A DNA stretch of 64,000 nucleotides from Pseudomonadota bacterium (GTDB taxonomy: Bacteria > Pseudomonadota > Gammaproteobacteria > UBA1113), in contig JAJXUV010000003.1 in the NCBI GenBank assembly GCA_021782495.1, positions 1 to 64,000 of the forward strand, given 5' to 3'. The notes beneath the pieces are model-generated. The model saw nothing but the letters and a program-made list of their open reading frames with translations, was not told the DNA's origin and did not search any database. Both the position numbers and the translations under genes were made by a program. Positions 26,467-35,301 of this stretch are shown here, piece by piece; position 1 is the stretch's first letter, and each line of letters starts with the position of its first letter.

Positions 26467-28734
26467 TTACAAAATCGAAACTCTGCGCTGATTGATTTTT
26501 CGATATGCAAAAACTGCAACCACTATAAAAATAAATAGTCCGAGCACAATTAAAATAATAGGCCATTTTGAGATGGGATTCCAAGCCACGCGGGCTTGAT
26601 AGCGTATTTCAGGTAAAATGCGCATGTATTTTAAAGTGTTGCTCATGAGAGGATTGGCATAACTGTCTAGCACCCAAGCGTGCGACAATTGATAAGAGAC
26701 GGGGTAAAAGCCCCAAATCCAAGGCGCATCTTCTTGCACTTGTTGCACCATTTTATCGATTAGCGCTTGTCTTTCTGGACCATTGGGCATGCGTGCCATG
26801 GCTTGATACCAAGCATCAAATTGAGCATTGTTGTAGTTCGCCACATTTTCCCCATTGTGTTCTACTTTGGCATTAGGGCCATACAGTAAAAATAAAAAAT
26901 TTTCAGGATCAGGATAATCGGCAATCCAACCTGAAAAAAATAGTTGTGTACTGCCATTTTGCAATTTGTCTTGAAATCGGCTATAAGTCGTGCTGTCGAT
27001 ATTCAGTTCTATGTTGAGTTTTGCAAATTGTTGCCTAAACCATGCGTATAAAGTGCCTTCATCGATATTGCTTTCCGACATAATCGATAAAGTCAAAGCC
27101 AATGGACGCCCCGTTTTGACATCGATGCCATTGGGATAGCCTGCTTCACTCAATAATTTTTGAGCATCCGACAAAGGGCGACGTTTTATTTGATTATTCT
27201 GCCATTGAAAGATCACGGGGTCGATGCCCGCTTGTCCTGTCCTAGCCCCAAAAATACCGGGGGGTAAAGGACTCTGCGCCACTTCACCGCGACCATTTAA
27301 AAACAATTTAATGTATTCATTCATATCGACTGCAATCGACAAAGCTTGTCTTAATTTTTGCGCTGCCGCTGAACTGCCACCGACCACCGGATCCAATTGA
27401 TTAAAGCCCAAATAAAAAATAGTGGGTGAAGTGCTGATTTGTAAAGTAATCCCCTTTTTTTGCAACTTAGGGCTGACTATGGGTTGTCTTTGCGCATTGT
27501 AACTAATCGCTTGATCGAAAGTATCGGAAGCAATGCCCGATTGATCGTAATAGCCTTGCAAAAATTTATTCCACGTGGGGATTGCTTCTTTTTCTAAATA
27601 AAATTCGATGCGATCGATATAAGGAATATGTTTACCGGGTCGTGCGGCTAATCCTGCCGGCACTTTTTCGCCATGAAAATTCGTGTTTCGAATCAACTGT
27701 AAAGATTGATTCGGATTATTTCGCACAAATTCATAAGGACCTGTTCCAATCGGCACCCAATCGATGCTGAGATTGCGATCGGCAAATCCAGGGTTTTGAT
27801 AAAATTGATCGGCTTCCCAAGGATAAGGGGCAAAAAAAGACATCGCCAACCAATAGATAAATTGCGGATAAGGATCTTTTAAATCAATCCGATAGGTGTA
27901 TTTGTCGATAACGGTAGCGCCCGCAAAAGGATAGGCGCGTAAATCCACACTGCGTGATTGTTCAATCTCCTCTCTTAAAGTACTTAAGCCTTGAATGTGT
28001 TCGCTCATCAATCCATAAATCGGCGATTGGACAGCAGGACTCGCCAAGCGTTTTATTTCATACACAAAATCCTCTGCGGTCACTTCTCGGGTTGCCGTGT
28101 ATTTAAAATCGCTGATTTGTTGATAAGCTTGAGCTGCATCCGCACTTAAAGGCCAATACAAATAGCCACCCTGCTGAGAACGGGCAAAAGCGGGATGAGG
28201 TTGATAATAAACACCGGGTTGAATGTGAATCGTGTATTCGCTGCACTTTGCCAATCGCGGATCGGAAGTGACATTGCCTTGCGCGTCTTTGTAAACCACT
28301 TCCGGCATTCGAGTAGCCAATAAAGGTTCCAGTGCCCAGGGACGGGTCAGGTATTGATATTGTAGTGGCGTTTCATACACTAAAGAAACAAATTGCGCTT
28401 CATCTGTGGTATAGGCTTTGGCGGGATCGAGGGTTTTAGGCGCACTGGAATAGGCACCATAATAAATATTGGCTGTGGCATCCTCGGTGTGATAGGGATC
28501 GTTGTGCGGTTTATGATAACAGCCTAATAATGAGGCTGTTATCAATATTAGGGCCTGCTGGCGTTTGGTTTGTCGAAGCGAAAAATGAAGGAATCGAAGC
28601 AAAATGACAGTAAATTTGAAGATAATATCGAGAATATTTGAGAAAAATTTACTATCATTTTGACCGGTTTTATTCATTTTGCAGCCGATAAACCAAAGGC
28701 CAACAGGCCCTCGGATCCATCCTTGAATACGCAT
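26467..28734 (-). CDS. Peptide-binding lipoprotein of an ABC transporter (SBP family 5)
   Basis: Up to 755 aa. The mature part is a family-5 extracellular solute-binding protein (APKTLDPAKAYTTDEAQFVS near the start; WVPIGTGPYEFVRNNPNQSL; QKLLSEAGYPNGIDVKTG). A lipobox ITASLLGC places the lipid cysteine at residue 72 of the longest reading. Residues 9-61 of that reading are encoded by the 160-bp palindrome at 28551-28710, so the native start is lost or altered; in-frame ATG (codon 20) and TTG codons inside the element are candidate starts. Unusually, there is a membrane helix at the very C-terminus (PIILIVLGLFIFIVVAVFA, then basic residues). Confidence 0.85.
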   Translation of the reverse strand: MRIQGWIRGPVGLWFIGCKMNKTGQNDSKFFSNILDIIFKFTVILLRFLHFSLRQTKRQQALILITASLLGCYHKPHNDPYHTEDATANIYYGAYSSAPKTLDPAKAYTTDEAQFVSLVYETPLQYQYLTRPWALEPLLATRMPEVVYKDAQGNVTSDPRLAKCSEYTIHIQPGVYYQPHPAFARSQQGGYLYWPLSADAAQAYQQISDFKYTATREVTAEDFVYEIKRLASPAVQSPIYGLMSEHIQGLSTLREEIEQSRSVDLRAYPFAGATVIDKYTYRIDLKDPYPQFIYWLAMSFFAPYPWEADQFYQNPGFADRNLSIDWVPIGTGPYEFVRNNPNQSLQLIRNTNFHGEKVPAGLAARPGKHIPYIDRIEFYLEKEAIPTWNKFLQGYYDQSGIASDTFDQAISYNAQRQPIVSPKLQKKGITLQISTSPTIFYLGFNQLDPVVGGSSAAAQKLRQALSIAVDMNEYIKLFLNGRGEVAQSPLPPGIFGARTGQAGIDPVIFQWQNNQIKRRPLSDAQKLLSEAGYPNGIDVKTGRPLALTLSIMSESNIDEGTLYAWFRQQFAKLNIELNIDSTTYSRFQDKLQNGSTQLFFSGWIADYPDPENFLFLLYGPNAKVEHNGENVANYNNAQFDAWYQAMARMPNGPERQALIDKMVQQVQEDAPWIWGFYPVSYQLSHAWVLDSYANPLMSNTLKYMRILPEIRYQARVAWNPISKWPIILIVLGLFIFIVVAVFAYRKINQRRVSIL
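28514..28544. other. Perfect 12-bp hairpin encoding the lipobox
   Basis: TGATAACAGCCT (28514-28525) pairs with AGGCTGTTATCA (28533-28544) with a 7-base loop. On the minus strand this hairpin is the codons of LITASLLGC in the binding protein. It lies six bases from the palindrome at 28551. Confidence 0.6.
28551..28710. repeat. 160-bp palindromic element inside the 5' end of the SBP gene
   Basis: The whole segment folds on itself: the GGGCCTGCTGGCGTTTGGTT arm at 28551 matches the complement of the right end at 28710 (CCAAAGGCCAACAGGCCC), and inner blocks also pair (CAAAATGACAGTAAATTT with AAATTTACTATCATTTTG). No coding identity of its own. It looks like a MITE that has been read through as protein N-terminus. 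Confidence 0.8.
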
Positions 28735-28762
28735 TGAATCCTAGAATACGTAGAAGCTTAAA

Positions 28763-29083
28763 TTAATCGCGCTGCTTACCAACATGCGTCGTATCAAAAT
28801 ATTCCGCCAATTTTTTACGCAATGTGCCACGGCTAAGACCCAAGATACGCGCAGCCTTAGATTGATTACCACGCACATACCGCATAATGGCTTCGATCAT
28901 GGGTTTTTCAATTTCTGCCATCAATTTTTGATACAAATTTTCAGGTTGTTGATCGCCCAATAAGATAAAATAGCGATCTAAGACCTCACCGACTTGTTGG
29001 GCTAAGCTCCCGTGGGATTGGGTTCGTTGTTGGGTTGAGACAATGTCTTCCGTGCTCATCATAAGAGTTTGGCTCCTATACAA
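28763..29083 (-). CDS. fis: DNA-binding protein Fis
   Basis: 106 aa; two methionines at codons 8-9 are alternative starts. The C-terminal helix-turn-helix is typical of Fis: GNQSKAARILGLSRGTLRKKL. The N-terminal half has the dimerisation helices (LYQKLMAEIEKPMIEAIMRY). Fis is a nucleoid protein and growth-phase regulator; in Coxiella and Legionella it also controls effector genes (known from the family). It is not next to dusB here but alone, after the peptide-transporter operon. It lies divergent to miaB. Confidence 0.9.
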   Translation of the reverse strand: MYRSQTLMMSTEDIVSTQQRTQSHGSLAQQVGEVLDRYFILLGDQQPENLYQKLMAEIEKPMIEAIMRYVRGNQSKAARILGLSRGTLRKKLAEYFDTTHVGKQRD

Positions 29084-29257
29084 AAAATCTAGTTTATATC
29101 CCTCATCTTTGTTTTGATCAAAAATGAGACAGCTTAGGGCGTTTGGCCTTTATGTGTGTTCAAAAGAACACGCGCATAATTTATCAGTATTTTGTACAAT
29201 AATCAATACTTGTTGTGGAAATTATCAACATTTTAAGATTTGTGATAGACTATCGCC

Positions 29258-30595
29258 ATGATGAACACCCACAAAAAAAGTAAAGTTTTTATCCTAACCC
29301 ACGGTTGCCAAATGAATGTCTATGATTCAGACAAAATTATGGCGGTGCTGCGCGATAAAAAAGACATGGAACTCACTGAAAATCCTAATGAAGCCGATTT
29401 ATGGTTGATGAATACCTGTTCTGTTCGCGATAAAGCCTCGGAAAAAGTCTTTTCAGAATTAGGTCGTTGGCGCGTTTGTAAGGAAAACAATCCCAATCTA
29501 CTGATCGGTGTGGGAGGGTGTGTCGCCAGCCAAGAAGGCGAGGCCATTCTGCAACGCGCGCCCTTTGTTGATGTGGTTTTTGGCCCACAAACCTTGCACC
29601 GTTTGCCCGAATTATTGGAAGAACGAAGCCGAACACATAAAGCAGCCATCGACATCCGTTTCCCCGAAATTGAAAAATTTGATTCTCTACCGGAACCCAA
29701 AGCCAATGGCGTGACGGCTTTTGTCTCTATCATGGAAGGCTGCAACAAATATTGCAGCTATTGCATCGTTCCTTATACGCGTGGTGAAGAAATCAGCAGG
29801 CCGTTTGATGATGTTTTGGCAGAAGTGGCTGCTTTAGCCGAACAAGGCGTTCGAGAAATTACACTCTTAGGCCAAAATGTCAATGATTACCGAGGCCCGA
29901 TGCACGAAGGCGGCATCGCCGATTTAGCCTTATTGATTCGTTACATCGCGGCCTTAGACGAGATAACCCGCATTCGATTCACCACTTCGCACCCTTCTGC
30001 TTTTGGAGAGGCTTTGATTGCAGCGTATAAAGACATTCCCAAATTGGCGAATCATTTGCATTTACCAGTACAAAGTGGTTCTAATCGTATTTTAAAAATG
30101 ATGAAACGCGATTATACGCGAGAAAGTTTTATCGAACGTTGCATGGAGCTCAAAGCCATACGGCCTGACATTTCGATTTCCTCAGATTTTATCGTAGGAT
30201 TTCCCGGTGAAACAGAAGAAGATTTTATGGCAACTTTGGATTTAATCCACACCATCGATTTCGATCAATCTTTTAGTTTTATTTACAGCCCCCGACCTGG
30301 AACACCAGCCGCCAAATTGCATGATGCTATTCCGATAGAAGTTAAAAAGCAACGCTTGAAAATTTTACAAGATCGCATTCAATTGCAGGCACAAAAAATC
30401 AGTCAAGGCATGGTGGGCACTTTAACGCCGATCCTCGTTACGGGACATTCTAAAAAAGACAAGACCGAATTAACCGGACGTACTGAAAACAACCGCATTG
30501 TAAATTTCAGTGGCCCTGAAGATCTTATCGGAAAAATCATCCCTCTACGAATCAGCGCTTGTTTGCGGAATTCGCTGCGAGGAGAAATTCCTTGA
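29258..30595 (+). CDS. miaB: tRNA-2-methylthio-N6-isopentenyladenosine synthase MiaB
   Basis: 445 aa radical-SAM methylthiotransferase. The three N-terminal cluster cysteines are in HGCQMN, NTCSVR and GVGGCVA; the radical-SAM CxxxCxxC is [17 protein letters not shown] (about residue 157); a TRAM domain ends the protein (about 380-445). It adds the 2-methylthio group to i6A37 of tRNAs. First gene of the miaB-ybeZ-ybeY-ybeX group in the usual order. Confidence 0.95.
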   Translation: MMNTHKKSKVFILTHGCQMNVYDSDKIMAVLRDKKDMELTENPNEADLWLMNTCSVRDKASEKVFSELGRWRVCKENNPNLLIGVGGCVASQEGEAILQRAPFVDVVFGPQTLHRLPELLEERSRTHKAAIDIRFPEIEKFDSLPEPKANGVTAFVSIMEGCNKYCSYCIVPYTRGEEISRPFDDVLAEVAALAEQGVREITLLGQNVNDYRGPMHEGGIADLALLIRYIAALDEITRIRFTTSHPSAFGEALIAAYKDIPKLANHLHLPVQSGSNRILKMMKRDYTRESFIERCMELKAIRPDISISSDFIVGFPGETEEDFMATLDLIHTIDFDQSFSFIYSPRPGTPAAKLHDAIPIEVKKQRLKILQDRIQLQAQKISQGMVGTLTPILVTGHSKKDKTELTGRTENNRIVNFSGPEDLIGKIIPLRISACLRNSLRGEIP

Positions 30596-30649
30596 TAATG
30601 AACGAATATGCTATACTAAAAGAGTCGCAACACCTTTAGTGGACACAGA

Positions 30650-31630
30650 TTGAACAACCAGAACATTGAAGAAAAAATCAGTTTTACCCCAACCAACAAC
30701 GATCGCCTAGCCAAATTGTGTGGTCAATTTGACGAAAACCTGCATTTTATTGAAAAACGTTTGCAAGTCAACATTGCACCTAGAAGCGGTTCTTTTAAAA
30801 TCAATGGTCCTGCTGCAGGCGTGATGAAAGCGGCTAAAATCCTAAAGGATTTATACGCCAAAACAGAACGTACCTCAGAAATCAGTTTAGACGACATACA
30901 TTTGCTCTTAGGCGACCGCCTCGCGGATATTTTACCTTATTCCACAGAGCTGCCTGAAGAAAAAATCGAAATTTTGAATAAAGCCGGGCGATTAACGCCG
31001 AAAAGTGATAATCAGCGCGATTATTTACAGGCTATCAAACACTACCCTATCACTTTTGGTATCGGTCCTGCGGGAACCGGTAAAACTTTCTTAGCCGTTG
31101 CTATGGCAGTCGATGCTTTGCAAAAAGATTTGGTCCATAAAATCATTTTAACTCGCCCTGCTGTAGAAGCCGGTGAACGCCTAGGTTATTTGCCGGGAGA
31201 TTTGGCCCAAAAAGTCGACCCCTATTTACGGCCTTTATACGATGCTTTATACGAAATGTTGGGGGCCGAACAAGTCATCAAACTCATGACTAAAAACCGC
31301 ATTGAATTGGCGCCATTGGCTTATATGCGCGGCCGTACTTTAAATAATGCTTTTATCATTCTGGATGAAGGACAAAACACCACGCGCGAACAAATGAAAA
31401 TGTTTTTAACGCGTATTGGTTTTGGTTCCATTGCCGTGGTCACTGGTGATATCACTCAAATCGATTTGCCCCGACAAGTCCCGTCTGGACTCATTCACGC
31501 TTTGGACGTCTTAAAAAAAGTAGAAGACATTCACACGACTTATTTTGAAGGCAAAGATGCGGTGCGTCATCCCATCGTTCAAAGAGTCATTCGCGCTTAT
31601 GAACAATACGATGATGAACACAACCAATGA
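30650..31630 (+). CDS. ybeZ: PhoH-like ATPase YbeZ
   Basis: 326 aa, from a TTG at 30650. P-loop GPAGTGKTFLAVAMAVDAL (about residue 139), Walker B IILDEGQNTT (about 238) and the family's RPAVEAGERLGYLPGDL are clear. The N-terminal part (IAPRSGSFKINGPAAGVMKA) is a KH-like segment. PhoH-family ATPases act with the YbeY endoribonuclease in RNA and ribosome maturation. It overlaps ybeY by four bases. Confidence 0.9.
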   Translation: MNNQNIEEKISFTPTNNDRLAKLCGQFDENLHFIEKRLQVNIAPRSGSFKINGPAAGVMKAAKILKDLYAKTERTSEISLDDIHLLLGDRLADILPYSTELPEEKIEILNKAGRLTPKSDNQRDYLQAIKHYPITFGIGPAGTGKTFLAVAMAVDALQKDLVHKIILTRPAVEAGERLGYLPGDLAQKVDPYLRPLYDALYEMLGAEQVIKLMTKNRIELAPLAYMRGRTLNNAFIILDEGQNTTREQMKMFLTRIGFGSIAVVTGDITQIDLPRQVPSGLIHALDVLKKVEDIHTTYFEGKDAVRHPIVQRVIRAYEQYDDEHNQ

Positions 31631-32139
31631 TACACCTTGATTTGATTTTACAAATGACGGATAGCGTTAATAAATTGGCCGAAGAACACCAGTTTTCAAA
31701 TTGGTGCGAACGCGCTTTACAACATGCTTTAATCCAAAATACCGCTTTAAATGCCCATTCGGAATGGCAAATCACCGTGCGTATCGTCGATGCAGCAGAA
31801 GGTCAAGCTTTAAATCGAGACTATCGACACAAAGATTATGCGACTAATGTTTTGTCTTTTTATTATGACAATCCCTTCGATGAATTTGAATTTTCAGAAT
31901 ATGAAGAAGCATTACCGGAATATTATCCCAGTCAAGGAGACATCATTTTATGTGCCCCTGTTGTCATTCAAGAAGCTTTGGAACAGAAAAAATCTTTGCT
32001 AGAACACACGGCCCATTTAACAGTTCACGCTACTTTGCATTTATTAGGTTACGATCATGAAACAGACGATGAAGCTCGCTTGATGGAAAACCTAGAGATT
32101 GCTATTTTACAAGAGCTAGGTTTTAATAGGGCCTATTGA
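31627..32139 (+). CDS. ybeY: Endoribonuclease YbeY
   Basis: 170 aa. The zinc-binding signature H-x3-H-x5-H is present as HATLHLLGYDHETD (about residues 137-150), and the RxxNxxYRxxDxxTNVLSFYY block precedes it (ALNRDYRHKDYATNVLSF). It is a metal-dependent RNase for 16S rRNA 3' end maturation and ribosome quality control. Overlaps ybeZ (ATGA). Confidence 0.93.
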   Translation: MIHLDLILQMTDSVNKLAEEHQFSNWCERALQHALIQNTALNAHSEWQITVRIVDAAEGQALNRDYRHKDYATNVLSFYYDNPFDEFEFSEYEEALPEYYPSQGDIILCAPVVIQEALEQKKSLLEHTAHLTVHATLHLLGYDHETDDEARLMENLEIAILQELGFNRAY

Positions 32140-32163
32140 CACTTATGAGGAATAAACAGCACT

Positions 32164-33036
32164 ATGAACGATGAACTCGAATCCCAAGACGAAACGCACC
32201 AGAAAACTTGGTTAGAACGTTTGAGTCATGCGCTCTTGAGAGAGCCACACGACAAAGAAGAATTTCGAGAAATATTGCGTCATGCGGCGGAGCGCAATAT
32301 CATTCCTAGCCATGCCTTACAAATGATAGAAGGGGTTTTGTCGGTTTCAGAATTACAAGCGCGCGACATTATGGTCACGCGTTCGCAAATGGTGGTAGTC
32401 GAAATCGATGAAGCGATCGACGAATTTTTACCCCGTATTTTAGAATCCGGGCACTCCCGTTTTCCAGTTATCGGCGAAAATCGCGATGAAGTCGTCGGGA
32501 TCTTGCTGGCTAAAGACTTGCTGAATTATGATTTAAGGCAAAAAAACAGTTTTCAATTGCATACTTTATTGCGAAAAGCGACCTTTATTCCCGAAAGTAA
32601 ACGCGTGGATGTCTTGTTGCGCGAGTTTCGCATGGAATACAACCACATGGCCATTGTGGTCGATGAATATGGCGGCGTGTCTGGCTTGATTACTATCGAA
32701 GATGTCTTGGAAGAAATCGTCGGTGAAATTGAAGACGAATACGACATCGACGAAGAAGCCAATATCACGACCTATGACAATCGTCATTTTAGCATCAAGG
32801 CCTTAACGCCCATCGAAGAGTTTAATGACTATTTTAATCTAAAATGGAGCGACGAGGAATTTGACACCGTCGCTGGAATTTTAGTCACCAAATTGGGTCA
32901 TCTCCCCAAAAAAGGCGAAAGAATCAGTTTTGATGGCTTACATTTTAAGGTATTACAGGCCGATAACCGGCGGATCAAAATCTTAGAGTTGGAATTACCA
33001 GAAGAATATGTGGCTGAAAGTAAGCAAAAACCTTAA
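32164..33036 (+). CDS. ybeX: CBS-domain protein CorC/YbeX
   Basis: 290 aa, cytoplasmic. Two CBS domains (about residues 65-190; SELQARDIMVTRSQMVVV, then MAIVVDEYGGVSGLITIEDV with LEEIVGEIEDEYD) and a C-terminal CorC/HlyC transporter-associated domain (about 200-280). Linked in E. coli to Mg/Co homeostasis and ribosome maturation. The usual next gene, lnt, is not here; a repeat stretch and unknown genes follow. GAGGA precedes the ATG. Confidence 0.88.
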   Translation: MNDELESQDETHQKTWLERLSHALLREPHDKEEFREILRHAAERNIIPSHALQMIEGVLSVSELQARDIMVTRSQMVVVEIDEAIDEFLPRILESGHSRFPVIGENRDEVVGILLAKDLLNYDLRQKNSFQLHTLLRKATFIPESKRVDVLLREFRMEYNHMAIVVDEYGGVSGLITIEDVLEEIVGEIEDEYDIDEEANITTYDNRHFSIKALTPIEEFNDYFNLKWSDEEFDTVAGILVTKLGHLPKKGERISFDGLHFKVLQADNRRIKILELELPEEYVAESKQKP

Positions 33037-33040
33037 CCTG

Positions 33041-33140
33041 TCATTGCGAGGAGACTGTTCTGCACAAATTTTGCGCAAAAACACAGCTCTAGCGCAGTCG
33101 ACGTGGCCACCTAGGCCGATCTTGATACGGAAATCTGAGT
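33041..33140. repeat. CATTGCGAGGAG-family repeat copy
   Basis: TCATTGCGAGGAG at 33041 begins a degenerate copy of a repeat also seen at 34001-34033 (reverse), 38779-38812 and 40671-40705. All contain versions of TCATTGCGAGGAG; the 34001 and 38779 copies continue through GCAATCC. Located five bases after the ybeX stop. Confidence 0.6.
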
Positions 33141-33247
33141 TACTTAAATGATATTTCTTAATATTTTCTTAATTATTTTGCGTTATAATTAAAGTTAGGC
33201 TATAGTTAAGCTAATTTAAAGTTTATAGCTAAGAGGTTGATAAAGCG

Positions 33248-33688
33248 ATGAAAAGCCTGTTTCTTGATCCGGAGAAACGTCCCGTTGAGGAATGGCCGAA
33301 CACCTTGTATATGATTTGTGATGTGCCTAAGGATTTCTTAGACATGCCCATCGTTGATTTGTTGGTAGAAGCGGCGCATACCGCCCAAACGCGCAATTAC
33401 GAGAATTCGCGCAACTACACCGACGAAGGCAGTGGAAAACACAGTTCAAATCAATACTTTACGGGCAAATTGTCCGAGGTAAAGCAACACATTGAGGTGA
33501 CTTTGAATCGTTTTGACAAGATATTTAACAAAGACCCTAACAAAAGGTATGTGTTATTGGTCTTTAAGGTGCCCAACGACATCCCTATTAAAACGGATAA
33601 GGTGTACGGGCAAAGAATCAAGTCGGTTAATCCAGAAGTGATTAAGCCCTTGTATTTAAAACAGATTTATTTTAGTGGAGAAAAGTGA
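33248..33688 (+). CDS. Unrecognised 146-aa protein
   Basis: No family recognised. Charged, soluble, no signal or membrane segment. Starts MKSLFLDPEKRPVEEWPNTL after AAGAGG. It ends with a helix/strand rich region containing many lysines. It overlaps the next gene's start by four bases, so the two are co-translated. Codon use looks similar to its neighbours. Secreted effector or accessory protein are both possible; nothing in the sequence decides. Confidence 0.6.
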   Translation: MKSLFLDPEKRPVEEWPNTLYMICDVPKDFLDMPIVDLLVEAAHTAQTRNYENSRNYTDEGSGKHSSNQYFTGKLSEVKQHIEVTLNRFDKIFNKDPNKRYVLLVFKVPNDIPIKTDKVYGQRIKSVNPEVIKPLYLKQIYFSGEK

Positions 33689-33918
33689 AAATGACTGCTA
33701 CCCCTGAGACTTTGAGACAATATGAACAGTCGCTAACAAGAGAATTGCACAGAGGTGATATTCCTCAGCATCACTGTCTGAACGCTCAGAAACGAAGTGA
33801 ACACATGCCTAAGCCTGGCCACTATACGATGTTTAAACCCCCTGTTCTTCAATCGTCTAGCACTGGGCTAATTCAAAAGCCGGGTGTTGCCCCTCTGAAT
33901 CCTTCAAAAGGACCCTGA
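33685..33918 (+). CDS. Unrecognised 77-aa protein
   Basis: No family recognised. Polar, Pro/His/Ser-rich, probably disordered (FKPPVLQSSSTGLIQKPGV near the end). The start overlaps the stop of the preceding gene, and GGAGAAAAGTG gives a ribosome-binding site. The stop is followed by a CAGCCCT/AGGGCTG hairpin at about 33923-33940 without a T-run. Confidence 0.5.
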   Translation: MKMTATPETLRQYEQSLTRELHRGDIPQHHCLNAQKRSEHMPKPGHYTMFKPPVLQSSSTGLIQKPGVAPLNPSKGP

Positions 33919-34236
33919 TCCAGCCCTCCTAAGGGCTGCATCGACGTAGCAATCTAGGAAAGATCTGGGCACGGAATTCTGACGCTTTAGTCAAGATCGC
34001 TTGGATTGCTCCGTCGCAAGCTCCTCGCAATGATCGCCTTAGAGACTAGCTTGCTTCATCTTTTCGCACTAGATCTGTGCATCGCAATGACAGCTTTCAA
34101 GCCTCATTGAAAATGACATACTTAGACTAGAATAACTAATTGATTTAATCAGATAAAAACGGTTTTTGCGATTTAATCTCCCCTGCGGCAAGAGGAAAAG
34201 CCGCAGGGAGAAAGGAAAGAGAAACTATTACGAATT
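33919..34236. repeat. Intergenic repeat cluster
   Basis: No gene. Contains a reverse copy of the CATTGCGAGGAG repeat (34001-34033, TTGGATTGCTCCGTCGCAAG onward) and a second partial copy ending ATCGCAATGAC near 34090. A CTGCGGC/GCCGCAG hairpin near 34190 follows. Confidence 0.55.
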
Positions 34237-34665
34237 CTACAAACCCGGTATAGCTAAATTGTTTTCACCTAGAGTTTGCTTAACAAAATCCAGTCCTAGC
34301 CCTTTACTTTGAGAAGCAGCAGCGCCAAGCAACCCACTTTTATTTCCTGTTAAAGAGGAATTCTTTTTACCGGAATTCTCAAGCGTCGTAGGATTAACTG
34401 TCATAGCCGCTACAAATGCGTCTCCAAATTCTTTAAGATGCTTTATCGCAGTAAAAGATCCTTTTTCAGTGACTGATTCAGAATGAGCCTTAGCAAAGGT
34501 TTCCTTAGCAAAATGCGCTTCATATGTCTTTTCAGTGTTCAGTTCGGATGGTAGTACCAACCATTCTGGAAGCTTGTTTGAAACTTTCTCCACAAGCTTC
34601 GGTGCAAGATGCCCTCCGAAAAATGCCATTTTGCTTATCATAGTATCTGCCATTTTCTTTCCCCT
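34237..34665 (-). CDS. Unrecognised 142-aa protein
   Basis: Start placed at the ATG at 34665 (MADTMISKMAFFGGHLAPKL), preceded by AAGGGGA; an in-frame ATG 45 bases earlier lacks such a site. No family recognised. No signal peptide. The tail is Ser/Gly/Asn-rich (SSLTGNKSGLLGAAASQSKG). Stand-alone gene between repeat-rich spacers. Confidence 0.6.
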   Translation of the reverse strand, partial: RGKKMADTMISKMAFFGGHLAPKLVEKVSNKLPEWLVLPSELNTEKTYEAHFAKETFAKAHSESVTEKGSFTAIKHLKEFGDAFVAAMTVNPTTLENSGKKNSSLTGNKSGLLGAAASQSKGLGLDFVKQTLGENNLAIPGL

Positions 34666-34945
34666 TAAAATAATTACCTTCTTACCCATCGTGGTTCTCT
34701 CTTGATTCATCCCAATGAGTCATCCCCGAATAAGCCTATTATACCGACTTATACTTAAGACAATATTAAAGATACTGAAATAACAGGGGTTCTTCCTTAG
34801 GGTTTTCTTAAGAGATGCAATCTCTTTTTGAAATGGGTGTAAAATTGCTGTAATGATGAGAGGAGTCAGAAAAACTCCTGGATTGACTCAGCACTCACTG
34901 CGTTCGCGCTTCGCCCTTCGGGCGTGCTACGTGCGTCAAAAATGC

Positions 34946-34990
34946 TCGCCACGCTCCGCGCTTTTCGCGAGCATTTTTTGCTCACGTTGA
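34946..34990 (+). terminator. Strong GC hairpin with T-run
   Basis: AAATGCTCGC pairs with GCGAGCATTT across a CACGCTCCGCGCTTTTC loop, which itself holds GCGC pairs, and T6 follows. It has the form of an intrinsic terminator, but no gene reads into it from the left, so it may end an unannotated RNA. Confidence 0.5.
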
Positions 34991-35229
34991 CTGTCGCTAG
35001 TTCTATTGTTGCGCAGAAGATTTGTGGCAGACCGCTATAAGCCAGTTATGGTGTAGGAGCCCTACTTTGGAATGTATTTTCGGAAATTTTAAAAGCTGAC
35101 AAAACTAAGCCTCATTTCGTCCCTATATGTCATGAAACCCTTTATAGGTAGATGCGCTCTTTATACGCATCATTTTTTTAAATAATACCGGACATATTTG
35201 CTTGTTACTGACAGCTGACTATGGCCCAA

Positions 35230-35258
35230 TTGCAACTTGATCAATATTGGTATATAAT
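35230..35258 (+). promoter_or_regulatory. Promoter of the lipoprotein gene
   Basis: TTGCAA at 35230-35235 and a perfect TATAAT at 35253-35258 with 17 bases between, about 45 bases before the ATG at 35302. Confidence 0.65.
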
Positions 35259-35301
35259 TGTGCACGCTTTAGCCTAAAATGACAAACTTAAGGAACAGAA
35301 C

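Larger units (their letters stand above)
34711..35301. other. Intergenic region with a GC-rich multi-hairpin block
   Basis: No gene supported. 34858-35010 is markedly GC-rich and full of inverted repeats: AGGAGT/ACTCCT near 34860, GCCCTTCGGGC near 34912, and AAATGCTCGC...GCGAGCATTT at about 34949-34987 followed by T6. It could be a stable RNA or a repeat cluster. The promoter of the following lipoprotein gene is at 35230. Confidence 0.5.
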
